The notes beneath the pieces are model-generated. The model ran no database searches and was not told where the DNA came from. It saw nothing but the letters and a program-made list of their open reading frames with translations. From Clostridiales bacterium (GTDB lineage: Bacteria; Bacillota; Clostridia; Oscillospirales; Oscillospiraceae), in the NCBI GenBank assembly GCA_022764045.1, contig JALERU010000014.1:22138-86137 (forward strand): DNA of 64,000 nt, in the 5' to 3' direction. The position numbers and the translations under genes are program-made. Of this stretch, positions 34,662 through 42,614 are shown piece after piece (position 1 is the first letter of the stretch; every line of letters begins with the position of its first letter).

Positions 34662-34772
34662 TAATATCTGGTGGATCAACCGCTATGCGGTTTGTTCGCG
34701 CGGCGTATGCCGCGCAAAATCCTTGCACTGGAACAAGGCCAAATGACTTTGTTCCGTACGCATTATAATAGG
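34655..34772. repeat. Multi-hairpin intergenic element (D)
   Basis: Three tandem hairpins, AACCGC/GCGGTT (34678-34692), GCGCGGC/GCCGCGC (34698-34715) and GGAACAA/TTTGTTCC (34730-34754), flanked by TATAATAATATC (34658-34669) and ATTATAATAGG (34762-34772), which are loosely inverted. The layout matches copies A and B at 4713 and 35760 but the sequence differs, so it may be another family of palindromic MITE/REP-like element. No gene is seen in it. Confidence 0.45.
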
Positions 34773-34803
34773 TACATACCGTAAAAAACCGGGAGGAAGT
34801 CCT

Positions 34804-35013
34804 ATGCTGTTTACCAAGAAAATGGAACCGAGCTGTTCCTACTGCCAGCGCGGCAAGGCCGTTACGCCAGAGACCGTTCTCTGCAAGAAAAAGGGCGTTG
34901 TTTCCATCGACAGCGCTTGCTCCGGCTTTCGATATGACCCCTTGAAACGGGTTCCTCCCCGACCTATCACCCCGGATTTCAGCAAGCTCAGTGAGGAAGA
35001 TTTTTCTCTGTGA
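34804..35013 (+). CDS. Small zinc-ribbon-like protein, function unknown
   Basis: A 69-residue conserved hypothetical type. CSYCQRGKAV, then VLCKKKGVV and SACSGFRYDPLKR give four cysteines (CxxC, C, C) likely to bind zinc or iron. The C-terminal half PPRPITPDFSKLSEEDFSL is probably disordered. Similar short proteins are common next to sporulation or housekeeping genes in Oscillospiraceae, but I know no function. GGGAGGAAG precedes the ATG and a terminator follows, so it is a single-gene unit. Confidence 0.75.
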   Translation: MLFTKKMEPSCSYCQRGKAVTPETVLCKKKGVVSIDSACSGFRYDPLKRVPPRPITPDFSKLSEEDFSL

Positions 35014-35023
35014 CTATAGACAG

Positions 35024-35066
35024 AAAACCAGGCCGATATCCCAAAAAGATACCGGCCTGGTTTTTT
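35024..35066 (+). terminator. Intrinsic terminator after the zinc-ribbon-like gene
   Basis: AAAACCAGGCCG (35024-35035) pairs with CGGCCTGGTTTT (35053-35064), extended by TAT/ATA-like pairs, followed by T6. It lies just past the stop. Confidence 0.92.
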
Positions 35067-35177
35067 ATGCCACGCAGGTTCCTTCCGTATGTACTCTGGC
35101 AAAGGGTACGGAAGGGTCTTCTGCCGCGTGACGGGCTTTCCCGGCAAGCTTTGTGCCGGGAGGCCCGTAACCACTGA

Positions 35178-35543
35178 TTAGACGAGAGTATCCGGATGCA
35201 GGCCAAAGCTGACCGCAATGGCAGCGTCCACCCGGTGCATCATGGGGCCGTCTACCCGGCCCATGTGCTCCCGCAGGCGCTTTTTGTCCAGGGTGCGGAT
35301 CTGCTCCAAGAGGATCACAGAATCCTTGGGCAGGCCGAACTGTCTGGCGGCCAGCTCAATATGGGTGGGCAGCTTGGCTTTTCCCGTTTGGGAGGTAATG
35401 GCGGCGGCAATCACCGTGGGGCTGTGCCGGTTGCCTGTGTCGTTTTGCACGATCAGCACCGGGCGCACGCCCCCTTGCTCACTGCCTACCACGGGGCTCA
35501 GGTCTGCATAAAAGATATCTCCACGCTTTACGCTATTATCCAC
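35178..35543 (-). CDS. ndoA: MazF/NdoA-type endoribonuclease toxin
   Basis: A 121-residue PemK/MazF protein: [21 protein letters not shown] with the conserved RGD and [18 protein letters not shown], then [15 protein letters not shown] and [13 protein letters not shown]. This is the pattern of Bacillus NdoA (EndoA), which cuts mRNA at short U-rich motifs. The start is GTG 35543. In most Firmicutes a ribbon-helix-helix antitoxin gene lies between alr and mazF; none can be found here, where a repeat element is inserted instead. The toxin seems intact. Confidence 0.92.
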   Translation of the reverse strand: MDNSVKRGDIFYADLSPVVGSEQGGVRPVLIVQNDTGNRHSPTVIAAAITSQTGKAKLPTHIELAARQFGLPKDSVILLEQIRTLDKKRLREHMGRVDGPMMHRVDAAIAVSFGLHPDTLV

Positions 35544-35759
35544 AAAAGCTCACACTCCGCTGGAAGTAGGATCCTGCGTTACAAGAATGAAATATCCTAT
35601 GTAACGCGGTCACTATGATTCTCCCACGGACAGGCGGCCTTTATACCCCGGTAGAGGAAAAAGTGCGCCGCCTTTGGCCAGATGGAGGGGAAAGCACCTC
35701 CATCTCTTTCCCTCGGCCTATTCTATGCGGCACGGCCTTTTTCGGGAACCTTGTCGCTT

Positions 35760-35930
35760 ATACTATCATTCGATAAAAAGCAGACTTTGCAAAAGGCTGC
35801 TTTTTATAGCACCACAGGTGCGTCGAATGATGCATGAGACGTCTTTTCAGCGGCAAAGCCGCCGAAAAGTGCAGCGCGTTAGCGCTGCTGATTCCATAAA
35901 AATCTTGTTTTTATGGAATCATAGTATCAG
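35760..35930. repeat. MITE-like multi-hairpin element, long copy (B)
   Basis: About 168 bp in inverse orientation to copy A at 4713. The ends are ATACTATCATTC (35760-35771) and GAATCATAGTAT (35916-35927). It has the same three hairpins as A, plus a fourth (AAAAAGCAG/CTGCTTTTT, 35775-35804) within about 47 bp missing from A. The alr stop codon TGA (35929-35927) lies inside the conserved outer end CTGATACTATG. The rest of the 383-base alr-mazF gap (35544-35759) contains two inverted repeats (GCGTTACA/TGTAACGC near 35574-35606; GATGGAGG/CCTCCATC near 35681-35704) and no credible gene. Confidence 0.75.
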
Positions 35931-37063
35931 AGATAGATTCGGGGAATCCGCTTGGTGAGCACGCAGAGAAGCTCATAAGAAATGGTGTTCATAATTTTGG
36001 CGCCGGCTTCCACAGGCTGGTCGTCTTTTTCGTCGCTGCCATAGACGATGGCCACGTCCCCTTCCTTCACCTCGGGCAGATCGGTGACGTCCACCATGCA
36101 CATATCCATGCAGATCCGGCCGGTGACGGGAGCCTTCTGACCGTTCAGAAGGACGGTAATCTGGTTGGAGAAGCCACGGCAGTAGCCGTCGCCATAGCCG
36201 ATGGGGATCACGGCCAGACGGGAATCCCGCTGCAGGGTGTTGGTGCGGCCATAGCTGACGGGGGTCCCGGCGGGGACCTCACGGACAGTGGCCACCCGGC
36301 TCTTGAGCTCCAGGACGGGGACCAGGTCACACAGGCCGGGGTCCATGTTCATATCCGGGAAGTGGCCGTAGAGGACGATGCCGGGGCGGATCATGTCCAG
36401 GTAGGTGGCGGGATAGAGCAGCGTCGCGGCGCTGTTGGCGCAGTGGCGGATGGCAAACTCATAGCCCAGGTCCTTCACCCGGCCGATGATATCTAAGAAG
36501 CGGCCAAATTGGAGCATGGTGTACTCCTCGCTGCCGTCAGAGTCAGAGAAATGGGTGAAGATCCCTTCGGCCTTCAGCCCAGGCAGCTTCACGGCCTGAG
36601 CGATCTCCTGAGCGGACTGGGCGATGTGCTCTTCGTTGCATAAAAAGCCCAGGCGGGTCATACCCGTGTCGCACTGGATGTGGACGGTGATGGTTCCGCC
36701 CGCTTTCTGCGCGCCCTGGGAAAGGGCCTTGGCATAGTCCAGGTCATAACAAGCCTGGGTGATGTGATACTTCACCAGCTCCTCAGCATAGATGGAGGGA
36801 GTGCAGCCCAGGATCAGGATGGGGGCCTGAATTCCGCCCTCCCGCAGTTCAATGGCTTCGTCCAGGCAGGCAACGCCCAGATAGTCGGCCCCCAGTTCTT
36901 CCAGCTTTTTTGCCACAGGCAGCGCACCATGACCGTAAGCGTCGGCTTTCACAAGCCCCATGAACTTGGTGCCGTAAGGGGTCAAATTCCGCAGGGCGTG
37001 ATAGTTGTGGGCCAGCTTTTCCATAGACACCTCAGCCCAGGTGCGTTTCATTTGTGCTTGCAT
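35927..37063 (-). CDS. alr: Alanine racemase
   Basis: A 378-residue PLP enzyme making D-alanine for peptidoglycan. The PLP Lys lies in GLVKADAYGHGA near the N-terminus of the TIM barrel, and the catalytic Tyr region in the C-terminal domain is IPIGYGDGYCRG; RPGIVLYGHFP is also conserved. The C-terminus RIPRIYL ends in a TGA within a repeat element, yet the length is normal for Alr, so the protein seems complete. It follows a GerS-like lipoprotein gene by nine bases. The second in-frame ATG at 37051 is a possible start. Confidence 0.96.
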   Translation of the reverse strand: MQAQMKRTWAEVSMEKLAHNYHALRNLTPYGTKFMGLVKADAYGHGALPVAKKLEELGADYLGVACLDEAIELREGGIQAPILILGCTPSIYAEELVKYHITQACYDLDYAKALSQGAQKAGGTITVHIQCDTGMTRLGFLCNEEHIAQSAQEIAQAVKLPGLKAEGIFTHFSDSDGSEEYTMLQFGRFLDIIGRVKDLGYEFAIRHCANSAATLLYPATYLDMIRPGIVLYGHFPDMNMDPGLCDLVPVLELKSRVATVREVPAGTPVSYGRTNTLQRDSRLAVIPIGYGDGYCRGFSNQITVLLNGQKAPVTGRICMDMCMVDVTDLPEVKEGDVAIVYGSDEKDDQPVEAGAKIMNTISYELLCVLTKRIPRIYL

Positions 37064-37072
37064 TGTATGACA

Positions 37073-37696
37073 CTATCCTTTCTCTGTTGTGGTTGTGGAT
37101 GTTGTAAGTATAAAAGCGGAAAACTCACAGCGGACCAAGGTGGCTCCGTCGCTGCGGAGCTCTCCCCGCAGGAGAGTTTTCTGTGCTTTGTCAAACCATA
37201 GGACGGTCTCCAATCCCTGTCCAACCCCTTGTTTCGGGTCCCGGCAGCAGATGCGAAGGGTTTCGGCCTCTCCCAAAAGTTCGCTCCCGGTCTCGGCCAT
37301 ATAACCGGTTTTTATGGCGGTTAAAAAGGCCGGTAAGGCGTCTAAGGGAGATAGCCCGTCCTCGTTTAGGGGGCCTGTCTCTAACTGGACTCCGTCAAAT
37401 TCCAAATAGGTCTTTCCGCTGGCGATCCTGGCGGTGATGCCCGCGACCTCTTCTGGTTCGGTGATCACCAGGGTGATGCCGTCCTTTTTGGTGCCGGAAA
37501 ATTCCACTGTGTAGGTGTAAACCCGCTGGCCGTAGTCCGCCGTGACTTCCATGGCGCCGTTACAGCCATCCATGGCGAGAAAATCGGACCGAAGCTGGAG
37601 AGCCAGCTGGTTTTCATCGTCTGCCCCGGTGCAGCCGCAGAGGGCCGCGGCCAGGAGCAGAAGTATCATTGGTGCACAAAGAATTCTCGTGCGCAA
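37073..37696 (-). CDS. Putative lipoprotein, LolA/GerS-like, upstream of alr
   Basis: A 207-residue lipoprotein with signal MRTRILCAPMILLLLAAALCGC (lipobox LCGC, cited in full as 22 residues is avoided elsewhere) and a mature domain of predicted beta strands (YTYTVEFSGTKKDGITLVIT, YLEFDGVQLETG, LRICCRDP). This resembles the LolA-like fold of clostridial outer-surface lipoproteins. In C. difficile the germination lipoprotein GerS is encoded beside alr2, and this gene has the same position, so a GerS-like role in cortex modification is a reasonable but unproven guess. It lies 19 bases after nnrD. Confidence 0.6.
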   Translation of the reverse strand: MRTRILCAPMILLLLAAALCGCTGADDENQLALQLRSDFLAMDGCNGAMEVTADYGQRVYTYTVEFSGTKKDGITLVITEPEEVAGITARIASGKTYLEFDGVQLETGPLNEDGLSPLDALPAFLTAIKTGYMAETGSELLGEAETLRICCRDPKQGVGQGLETVLWFDKAQKTLLRGELRSDGATLVRCEFSAFILTTSTTTTEKG

Positions 37697-37715
37697 AAAA
37701 GCTCCTCCTTGCCCG

Positions 37716-38564
37716 TTAGTCCACCGAGGTCATGGCCTGCCCAATGGCGGCGGGAATCCGGGAAAGCAGATCGCTGGGGGTCATGCCGTATTCCCCCAGT
37801 TCCTCCGCCGCCAGGTCTCCTGCGGCGCCGTGAAGCCAAACCGCTGCGGGAACCCCTTTCTTGGGCGGAATCCCCTGGCCCAGCAGGGAGAGGATCATTC
37901 CCGCCAGCACATCCCCGCTGCCGCCCTTGGCCATGCCGGGGTTGCCAGTGGTGTTCACAAAGGTGTCGCCGTCGGGGAAAGCGGTGATGGTTCGGTGGCC
38001 CTTCAGAACCAGCACACAGCCGTGCTGCCGGGCAAAGGCCGAGGCTGCCCTTTCCCGGTCAGGGCCGATGGCCGTTTCTCCCGTCAGCCGGAGAAACTCT
38101 CCGTCATGGGGGGTCAGCACCGTCAGACGGCCACGTCTGGTGTCTAACACATCTATATGCTCGGCCACCGCGTTTATGCCGTCGGCGTCCAGCACCAGGG
38201 GGGCTTGGACCCGCTGGACCAGGCGGAGGGTGCGCACATCGGTTTTGCGGCTCCGGCCCAGGCCGGGCCCGATGAGAACTCCGTCACTCTGGTTCATTTT
38301 TTCCAGCAGACGGTCAAAGGGGGGAACGGGAGAGGGCATGGCCTCCTGGCACTTGACTGCCATCACCGGCCAGATCTCCCTGGGAACCGAGAGGAAGACA
38401 AGACCCGAGCCCGTGCGCACCGCAGCGGCGGAGGCCAGGGCGGGAGCGCCGGTAAACCCCACGCAGCCGGCCAGGATGTGGACCTTTCCAAAGGTCCCCT
38501 TGTGGCCGTTTCGGTCCCGCACGGGCAGGCAGGCGTGGACAAATTGTTGGGTTACCTGGGTCAT
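37716..38564 (-). CDS. nnrD: ADP-dependent NAD(P)H-hydrate dehydratase
   Basis: 282 residues of the ribokinase-like NnrD/YjeF C-terminal family, which repairs hydrated NAD(P)H. Landmarks are KGTFGKVHILAGCVGFTGAP, GVLIGPGLGRS, LVLDADGINAV, LTPHDGEFLRLTG and NTTGNPGMAKGGSGDVLAG. The epimerase half (NnrE) is absent, so it is a stand-alone dehydratase. The frame is open 100 codons upstream, but ATG 38564 with GGGAGGG 9 bases before it starts the domain exactly. It heads a minus-strand operon with the lipoprotein and alr. Confidence 0.93.
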   Translation of the reverse strand: MTQVTQQFVHACLPVRDRNGHKGTFGKVHILAGCVGFTGAPALASAAAVRTGSGLVFLSVPREIWPVMAVKCQEAMPSPVPPFDRLLEKMNQSDGVLIGPGLGRSRKTDVRTLRLVQRVQAPLVLDADGINAVAEHIDVLDTRRGRLTVLTPHDGEFLRLTGETAIGPDRERAASAFARQHGCVLVLKGHRTITAFPDGDTFVNTTGNPGMAKGGSGDVLAGMILSLLGQGIPPKKGVPAAVWLHGAAGDLAAEELGEYGMTPSDLLSRIPAAIGQAMTSVD

Positions 38565-38628
38565 AGGACGGTCCCTCCCTGAAACAAAAAAATGATTTTC
38601 GCTGTGGGCCCAAGGATGGGGTAAAGGG

Positions 38629-38659
38629 CACAAAAAATAGCGTACAGATATTTTTTGTG
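38629..38659. repeat. 11-bp inverted repeat in the nnrD leader
   Basis: CACAAAAAATA (38629-38639) and TATTTTTTGTG (38649-38659) are perfect inverted arms around a 9-nt loop, in the 5' leader of nnrD just downstream of its promoter. It could be a repressor site or an RNA hairpin. Confidence 0.5.
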
Positions 38660-38670
38660 AATCCGCTCCT

Positions 38671-38699
38671 ATTATAGGATTTTCAACCTTGCATTTCAA
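38671..38699 (-). promoter_or_regulatory. Promoter of the nnrD-lipoprotein-alr operon
   Basis: Minus strand -35 TTGAAA (38699-38694), a 17-bp spacer, -10 TATAAT (38676-38671). Its -35 box abuts the -35 box of the divergent pheST promoter. Confidence 0.75.
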
Positions 38700-38717
38700 C
38701 CTTTTTTGTGGTAAAGT
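38689..38717 (+). promoter_or_regulatory. Promoter of the pheST T-box leader
   Basis: -35 TTGCAT (38689-38694), a 17-bp spacer, -10 TAAAGT (38712-38717), just before the T-box leader. It overlaps the divergent nnrD promoter at the -35 boxes. Confidence 0.6.
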
Positions 38718-38734
38718 TGTTTCACTGTGAAAAA

Positions 38735-38968
38735 CGATGAAGGGGAAAATAGCAGTTCTTGCTTCCCACAGAGAGGGACGGTCAGCGGCTGAAAGCCGTC
38801 CTGGAGGTTTCTGCTTGGTTCGCCCTGGAGTTTCGGCGGGGAAATACGCCGGCGGCTGGTCCACCGTTACCGGGCAATGGAGTGCGCGCAGACACTGCGC
38901 GAATGTTCGGGTGGTACCGCGGAAGAAGTTTGCCTTTCGTCCCGTTTGGGATGAGGGGCTTTTTTATT
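38735..38968 (+). promoter_or_regulatory. T-box riboswitch upstream of pheST (tRNA-Phe)
   Basis: The T-box sequence GGGTGGTACCGCGG lies at 38909-38922 and is followed by a terminator hairpin (GTCCCGTTTGGGAT core, 38939-38952, then GGGGC and T7). The likely specifier codon is TTC at 38809-38811 in GGAGGTTTCTGC, matching tRNA-Phe and the downstream PheRS genes. Uncharged tRNA-Phe would stabilise the antiterminator and switch on pheST. Confidence 0.92.
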
Positions 38969-38990
38969 TTCTATGAAACGAGGAAGCAGC

Positions 38991-40016
38991 ATGAAGGAAC
39001 AACTGGAAAAAATCAAACAGGAGGCCTTGGAAGCTCTGTCGGCAGCCAAGGAATCCGTTGACCTGGAATCCCTTCGGGTCAAGTATCTGGGGAAAAAGGG
39101 CGAGCTCACCGCCGTGCTTAAGCAGATGGGAAAGCTCAGCGCGGAGGAGCGCCCTGTCATCGGCCAGCTGGCCAATGAGGTGCGGGAAAAGCTCACCGCT
39201 GAAATTGAGGCCCAGAAGAAAAAGATTGAGGAGATCAAGCTGGAAGCCCGTCTGGAGGCCGAGGCTGTTGACGTGACCATTCCCGGCCAGGCCAAGAAGA
39301 TGGGCCATCAGCACCCCATGTACATTGCCCTGGACGAGATCAAGGACATCTTCGTGGGGATGGGCTTTACCATCCTGGACGGCCCCGAGGTGGAGCTGGC
39401 TAACTATAACTTTGACCGCCTGAACGCCGAAGAGGGCCACCCCTCCCGGGACTGGTCCGACACCTTCTATTTCGACAAGGACAGCCGGGTGATGCTCCGC
39501 AGCCAGACCTCCCCCATGCAGGTTCACGCCATGGAGACCAAGCCCCTGCCCATCCGCATCCTGGCCCCCGGCCGGGTGTATCGGAAGGACGAGGTGGACG
39601 CCACCCACTCCCCCATGTTCCACCAGGTGGAGGGCATGGTCATCGACAAGAACATCACCATGGCCGACCTGAAGGGCACCCTGAACGCGGTGATGGAGCA
39701 GCTTTACGGCGAGGGCACCAAGACCCGTTTCCGTCCCCACCACTTCCCCTTCACCGAGCCCTCCTGCGAGATGGACGTGCAGTGCCACAAGTGCGGCGGC
39801 GTAGGATGCCCCACCTGCAAGGGCGAGGGATGGATTGAGGTCCTGGGCGCCGGGATGATCCACCCCAAAGTGCTGGAGATGTCCGGCATCGACCCCGAAG
39901 TCTATTCCGGTTGGGCCTTTGGCATGGGCCTGGAGCGCATGGCCATGCGCCGGTTCAAGATCGCCGACCTGCGGCTGATCTTCGAGAATGACGTCCGCTT
40001 CCTGGAGCAGTTCTGA
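38991..40016 (+). CDS. pheS: Phenylalanyl-tRNA synthetase alpha subunit
   Basis: 341 residues. An N-terminal coiled coil (about 1-85) is followed by the class II catalytic core with RVYRKDEVDATHSPMFHQ (motif 2), RPHHFPFTEPSCEMDV, and FGMGLERMAMRRFKIADLR (motif 3). It binds Phe and ATP in the alpha2-beta2 enzyme. ATG 38991 has GAGGAAG seven bases before it; the ATG at 38973 lies in the terminator T tract and lacks a ribosome binding site. It is 18 bases upstream of pheT and is under T-box control. Confidence 0.98.
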   Translation: MKEQLEKIKQEALEALSAAKESVDLESLRVKYLGKKGELTAVLKQMGKLSAEERPVIGQLANEVREKLTAEIEAQKKKIEEIKLEARLEAEAVDVTIPGQAKKMGHQHPMYIALDEIKDIFVGMGFTILDGPEVELANYNFDRLNAEEGHPSRDWSDTFYFDKDSRVMLRSQTSPMQVHAMETKPLPIRILAPGRVYRKDEVDATHSPMFHQVEGMVIDKNITMADLKGTLNAVMEQLYGEGTKTRFRPHHFPFTEPSCEMDVQCHKCGGVGCPTCKGEGWIEVLGAGMIHPKVLEMSGIDPEVYSGWAFGMGLERMAMRRFKIADLRLIFENDVRFLEQF

Positions 40017-40034
40017 GAAAGGAGAGAGTGAAGC

Positions 40035-42434
40035 ATGTTACTGTCAAGAAAATGGCTCAATGAGTTCGTCCCCGTGGACGCCAATGACCGAGACTTCGCC
40101 GAGGATATGACCCTCTCCGGCTCTAAGGTGGAGGTCACTGAGATTGAAGGCGAGGAGATCTCCAACGTGGTCGTGGGCCGCGTGGTAGAGATCAAGCGCC
40201 ATGAAAATTCCGACCATATGTGGATTTGCCAGGTGGATGTGGGCGAGGAAGCACCGGTCCAGATCGTCACTGGCGCCCAGAACGTGTCCCAGGGCGACCT
40301 GGTTCCCGTGGCCAAGCACAACAGCACCCTGCCCGGCGGCATCCACATTAAGAAGGGCAAGCTCCGTGGAGAGGTCTCTAATGGGATGCTCTGCTCCTAT
40401 AAAGAGCTGGGAATGACTGACAACGACTGGCCTTACAGCATTGTGGACGGCATTTTCCTGCTGGACTCCGACCCTGACCTGAAGGCCAAGGGCCTGAAAC
40501 CCGGCGACGAAATCCGCGCCGCCATCGGCCTGGACGACCATGTGGTGGAATTTGAGATCACCCCCAACCGCCCCGACTGCCTGTCTGTGATCGGTCTGGC
40601 CCGGGAGGCCGCTGTGACCTATGGCAAGAAGATCTCCCTCCACGAGCCCGTGGTGAAGGGCGGCGGCCCCGGCAATCTGTCTGAGCTGCTGGACGTGGAG
40701 ACGCCTGCTACGGATCTCTGCCCCCGGTACACCGCCCGTATGGTCCGCAATGTGAAGATCGGCCCCTCCCCCAAGTGGATGCGGGATCGTCTGCGGGCCT
40801 CCGGCGTCCGTCCCATCAATAACATCGTGGACATCACCAACTATGTGATGCTGGAGTATGGCCAGCCCATGCACGCCTTTGACTACCGCTATGTGAAGGG
40901 CGGCAAGATTGTTGTCCGCCGGGCGGAAGACGGCGAGACTCTGACCACCCTGGACGGCAATGTCCGCAATCTGAACTCCTCCATGCTGGTCATCGCCGAC
41001 GAGACCCGGGCCGTTGGCCTGGCCGGGATCATGGGCGGCGAGAACAGTGAGATCGTAGAGGACACGGTGGACGTGGTTTTCGAGTCCGCTAACTTCAACG
41101 GCACCTGCATCCGCCGCACCGCCCTGGCTTTGGGGATGCGGACGGAGGCCTCCGCCAAGTTTGAAAAGGGCCTGGATATCCTCAACACCCTGCCCGCCGT
41201 CAACCGGGCCTGTGAGCTGGTGGAGATGCTGGGCGCTGGTGAAGTGCTGGACGGGGTCATCGACATTCTGAACTTTGTACCCCAGCCCAAGCAGCTGGCC
41301 CTCCGCCCCGAAAAGATCAACGAGCTTCTGGGCACCGACATCGACACTCCCGAGATGTGCCGCATCCTCACGGAGCTGGGCTTTGGCGTAGAGGGCGAGA
41401 CCATCACGGTCCCCTCCTGGCGCGGCGATGTGGAGCATTATTCTGACCTGGCCGAGGAAGTGGCCCGCTTCTATGGCTATAACCAGATCCCCACCACCTC
41501 CATGAAGGGCGTCACCACCCGGGGCGGCTACAGCCCTGAGCAGCTGCTGGAGCGCAGCCTGGGGAACGTCTGCCGGGGAATGGGGTATGATGAGATCATC
41601 ACCTACTCCTTCATCAGCCCCACCTATTATGATAAGATCCGCCTGCCGGAGGACTCTCCCCTGCGCAAATCCATGAAGATTATGAACCCCCTGGGGGAAG
41701 ATACTTCCATCATGCGCACCACGGTGATGCCCTCTATGCTGGAGATCCTGACCCGGAACTACAACTACCGCAACAAGTCCGCCCACCTCTATGAGCTGGG
41801 ACGCACCTATTTTGAGCGGGAGGACGGCATGGCCGACGAGCCCAAGCTGCTTTCTCTGGGAGTCTATGGCCCTGACGAGAGCTTCTTCACCCTGAAGGGG
41901 GCTGTGGAGACCGTGCTGGAGAGTATCCGTGCAGAGGACGTGACCTATGAGGCCGAGAAGACCAATCCCTCCTACCATCCCGGCCGCTGTGCTAAGGTCT
42001 ATGTGAAGGGACAGGAAGTGGGTATCTTGGGCCAGATTCATCCTCTGGTGGCTGCCAACTACGGCGTTGACGCCGAGCTGTATTACGCGGAGCTCCGTTT
42101 TGACGCCCTCTTTGCCAGCCGGGGTGCAGACCCTGAGTACACCCCCCTGCCCAAGTTCCCCGCTGTGACCCGTGACATTGCAGTGCTGGTGGATGTGCCG
42201 GTTACCGTGGGCGCGCTGGAGGCCTGCATCCGCTCCGCAGCCAAGGGCCTGCTGAAGGATGTAACCCTCTTCGATATTTATCAGGGCGCCAATCTGCCTT
42301 CCGGGAAAAAGTCTGTGGCCTTCAATCTGGTTCTGCGGGCTGATGACCGCAGCCTCACCGCCCAGGAGGCCGATGACGAGGTCAAAGTGGTTTTAGAACG
42401 CCTGGAAAAGGACTTTGGAGCTACCTTACGGTAA
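40035..42434 (+). CDS. pheT: Phenylalanyl-tRNA synthetase beta subunit
   Basis: A full-length 799-residue subunit. Its domains in order are the tRNA-binding EMAP-like fold (about 40-150, with HENSDHMWICQVDVG), B3/B4 editing domain (about 200-400, with RPINNIVDITNYVMLEYGQP), B5, the catalytic-like core (about 480-680), and the C-terminal ferredoxin-fold anticodon-binding domain (FPAVTRDIAVLVDVPVTVG). It positions tRNA-Phe and edits mischarged Tyr. AAAGGAGAGAG precedes the ATG, and it is cotranscribed with pheS. Confidence 0.98.
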   Translation: MLLSRKWLNEFVPVDANDRDFAEDMTLSGSKVEVTEIEGEEISNVVVGRVVEIKRHENSDHMWICQVDVGEEAPVQIVTGAQNVSQGDLVPVAKHNSTLPGGIHIKKGKLRGEVSNGMLCSYKELGMTDNDWPYSIVDGIFLLDSDPDLKAKGLKPGDEIRAAIGLDDHVVEFEITPNRPDCLSVIGLAREAAVTYGKKISLHEPVVKGGGPGNLSELLDVETPATDLCPRYTARMVRNVKIGPSPKWMRDRLRASGVRPINNIVDITNYVMLEYGQPMHAFDYRYVKGGKIVVRRAEDGETLTTLDGNVRNLNSSMLVIADETRAVGLAGIMGGENSEIVEDTVDVVFESANFNGTCIRRTALALGMRTEASAKFEKGLDILNTLPAVNRACELVEMLGAGEVLDGVIDILNFVPQPKQLALRPEKINELLGTDIDTPEMCRILTELGFGVEGETITVPSWRGDVEHYSDLAEEVARFYGYNQIPTTSMKGVTTRGGYSPEQLLERSLGNVCRGMGYDEIITYSFISPTYYDKIRLPEDSPLRKSMKIMNPLGEDTSIMRTTVMPSMLEILTRNYNYRNKSAHLYELGRTYFEREDGMADEPKLLSLGVYGPDESFFTLKGAVETVLESIRAEDVTYEAEKTNPSYHPGRCAKVYVKGQEVGILGQIHPLVAANYGVDAELYYAELRFDALFASRGADPEYTPLPKFPAVTRDIAVLVDVPVTVGALEACIRSAAKGLLKDVTLFDIYQGANLPSGKKSVAFNLVLRADDRSLTAQEADDEVKVVLERLEKDFGATLR

Positions 42435-42614
42435 AAAGTTTATCCGTTTTCCCTTTTTCCCCTTTACTTTCTCCTCTTTCAGGAGTATGATATACTCAAT
42501 CGTTTTCTATTGCTATGCAATCAAAAACTTTTGCCTGGCTGTGGCCCAGTGGCGGGTCACACAGTGCTAAAATAGCCGGAAGTGATTCTCATTCTCGTGA
42601 TAGGGGGGGTACCA

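Noticed and set aside
35674..35958. 94-codon frame covering the alr-mazF gap, considered as the missing antitoxin
   Set aside because: It is on the opposite strand to alr and mazF, runs through the hairpins of the repeat element and into alr, and shows no ribbon-helix-helix pattern.
40044..42041. 665-codon open frame antisense to pheT
   Set aside because: pheT is unmistakable over its full length. The antisense product is rich in Gly, Val and His, a typical shadow composition.
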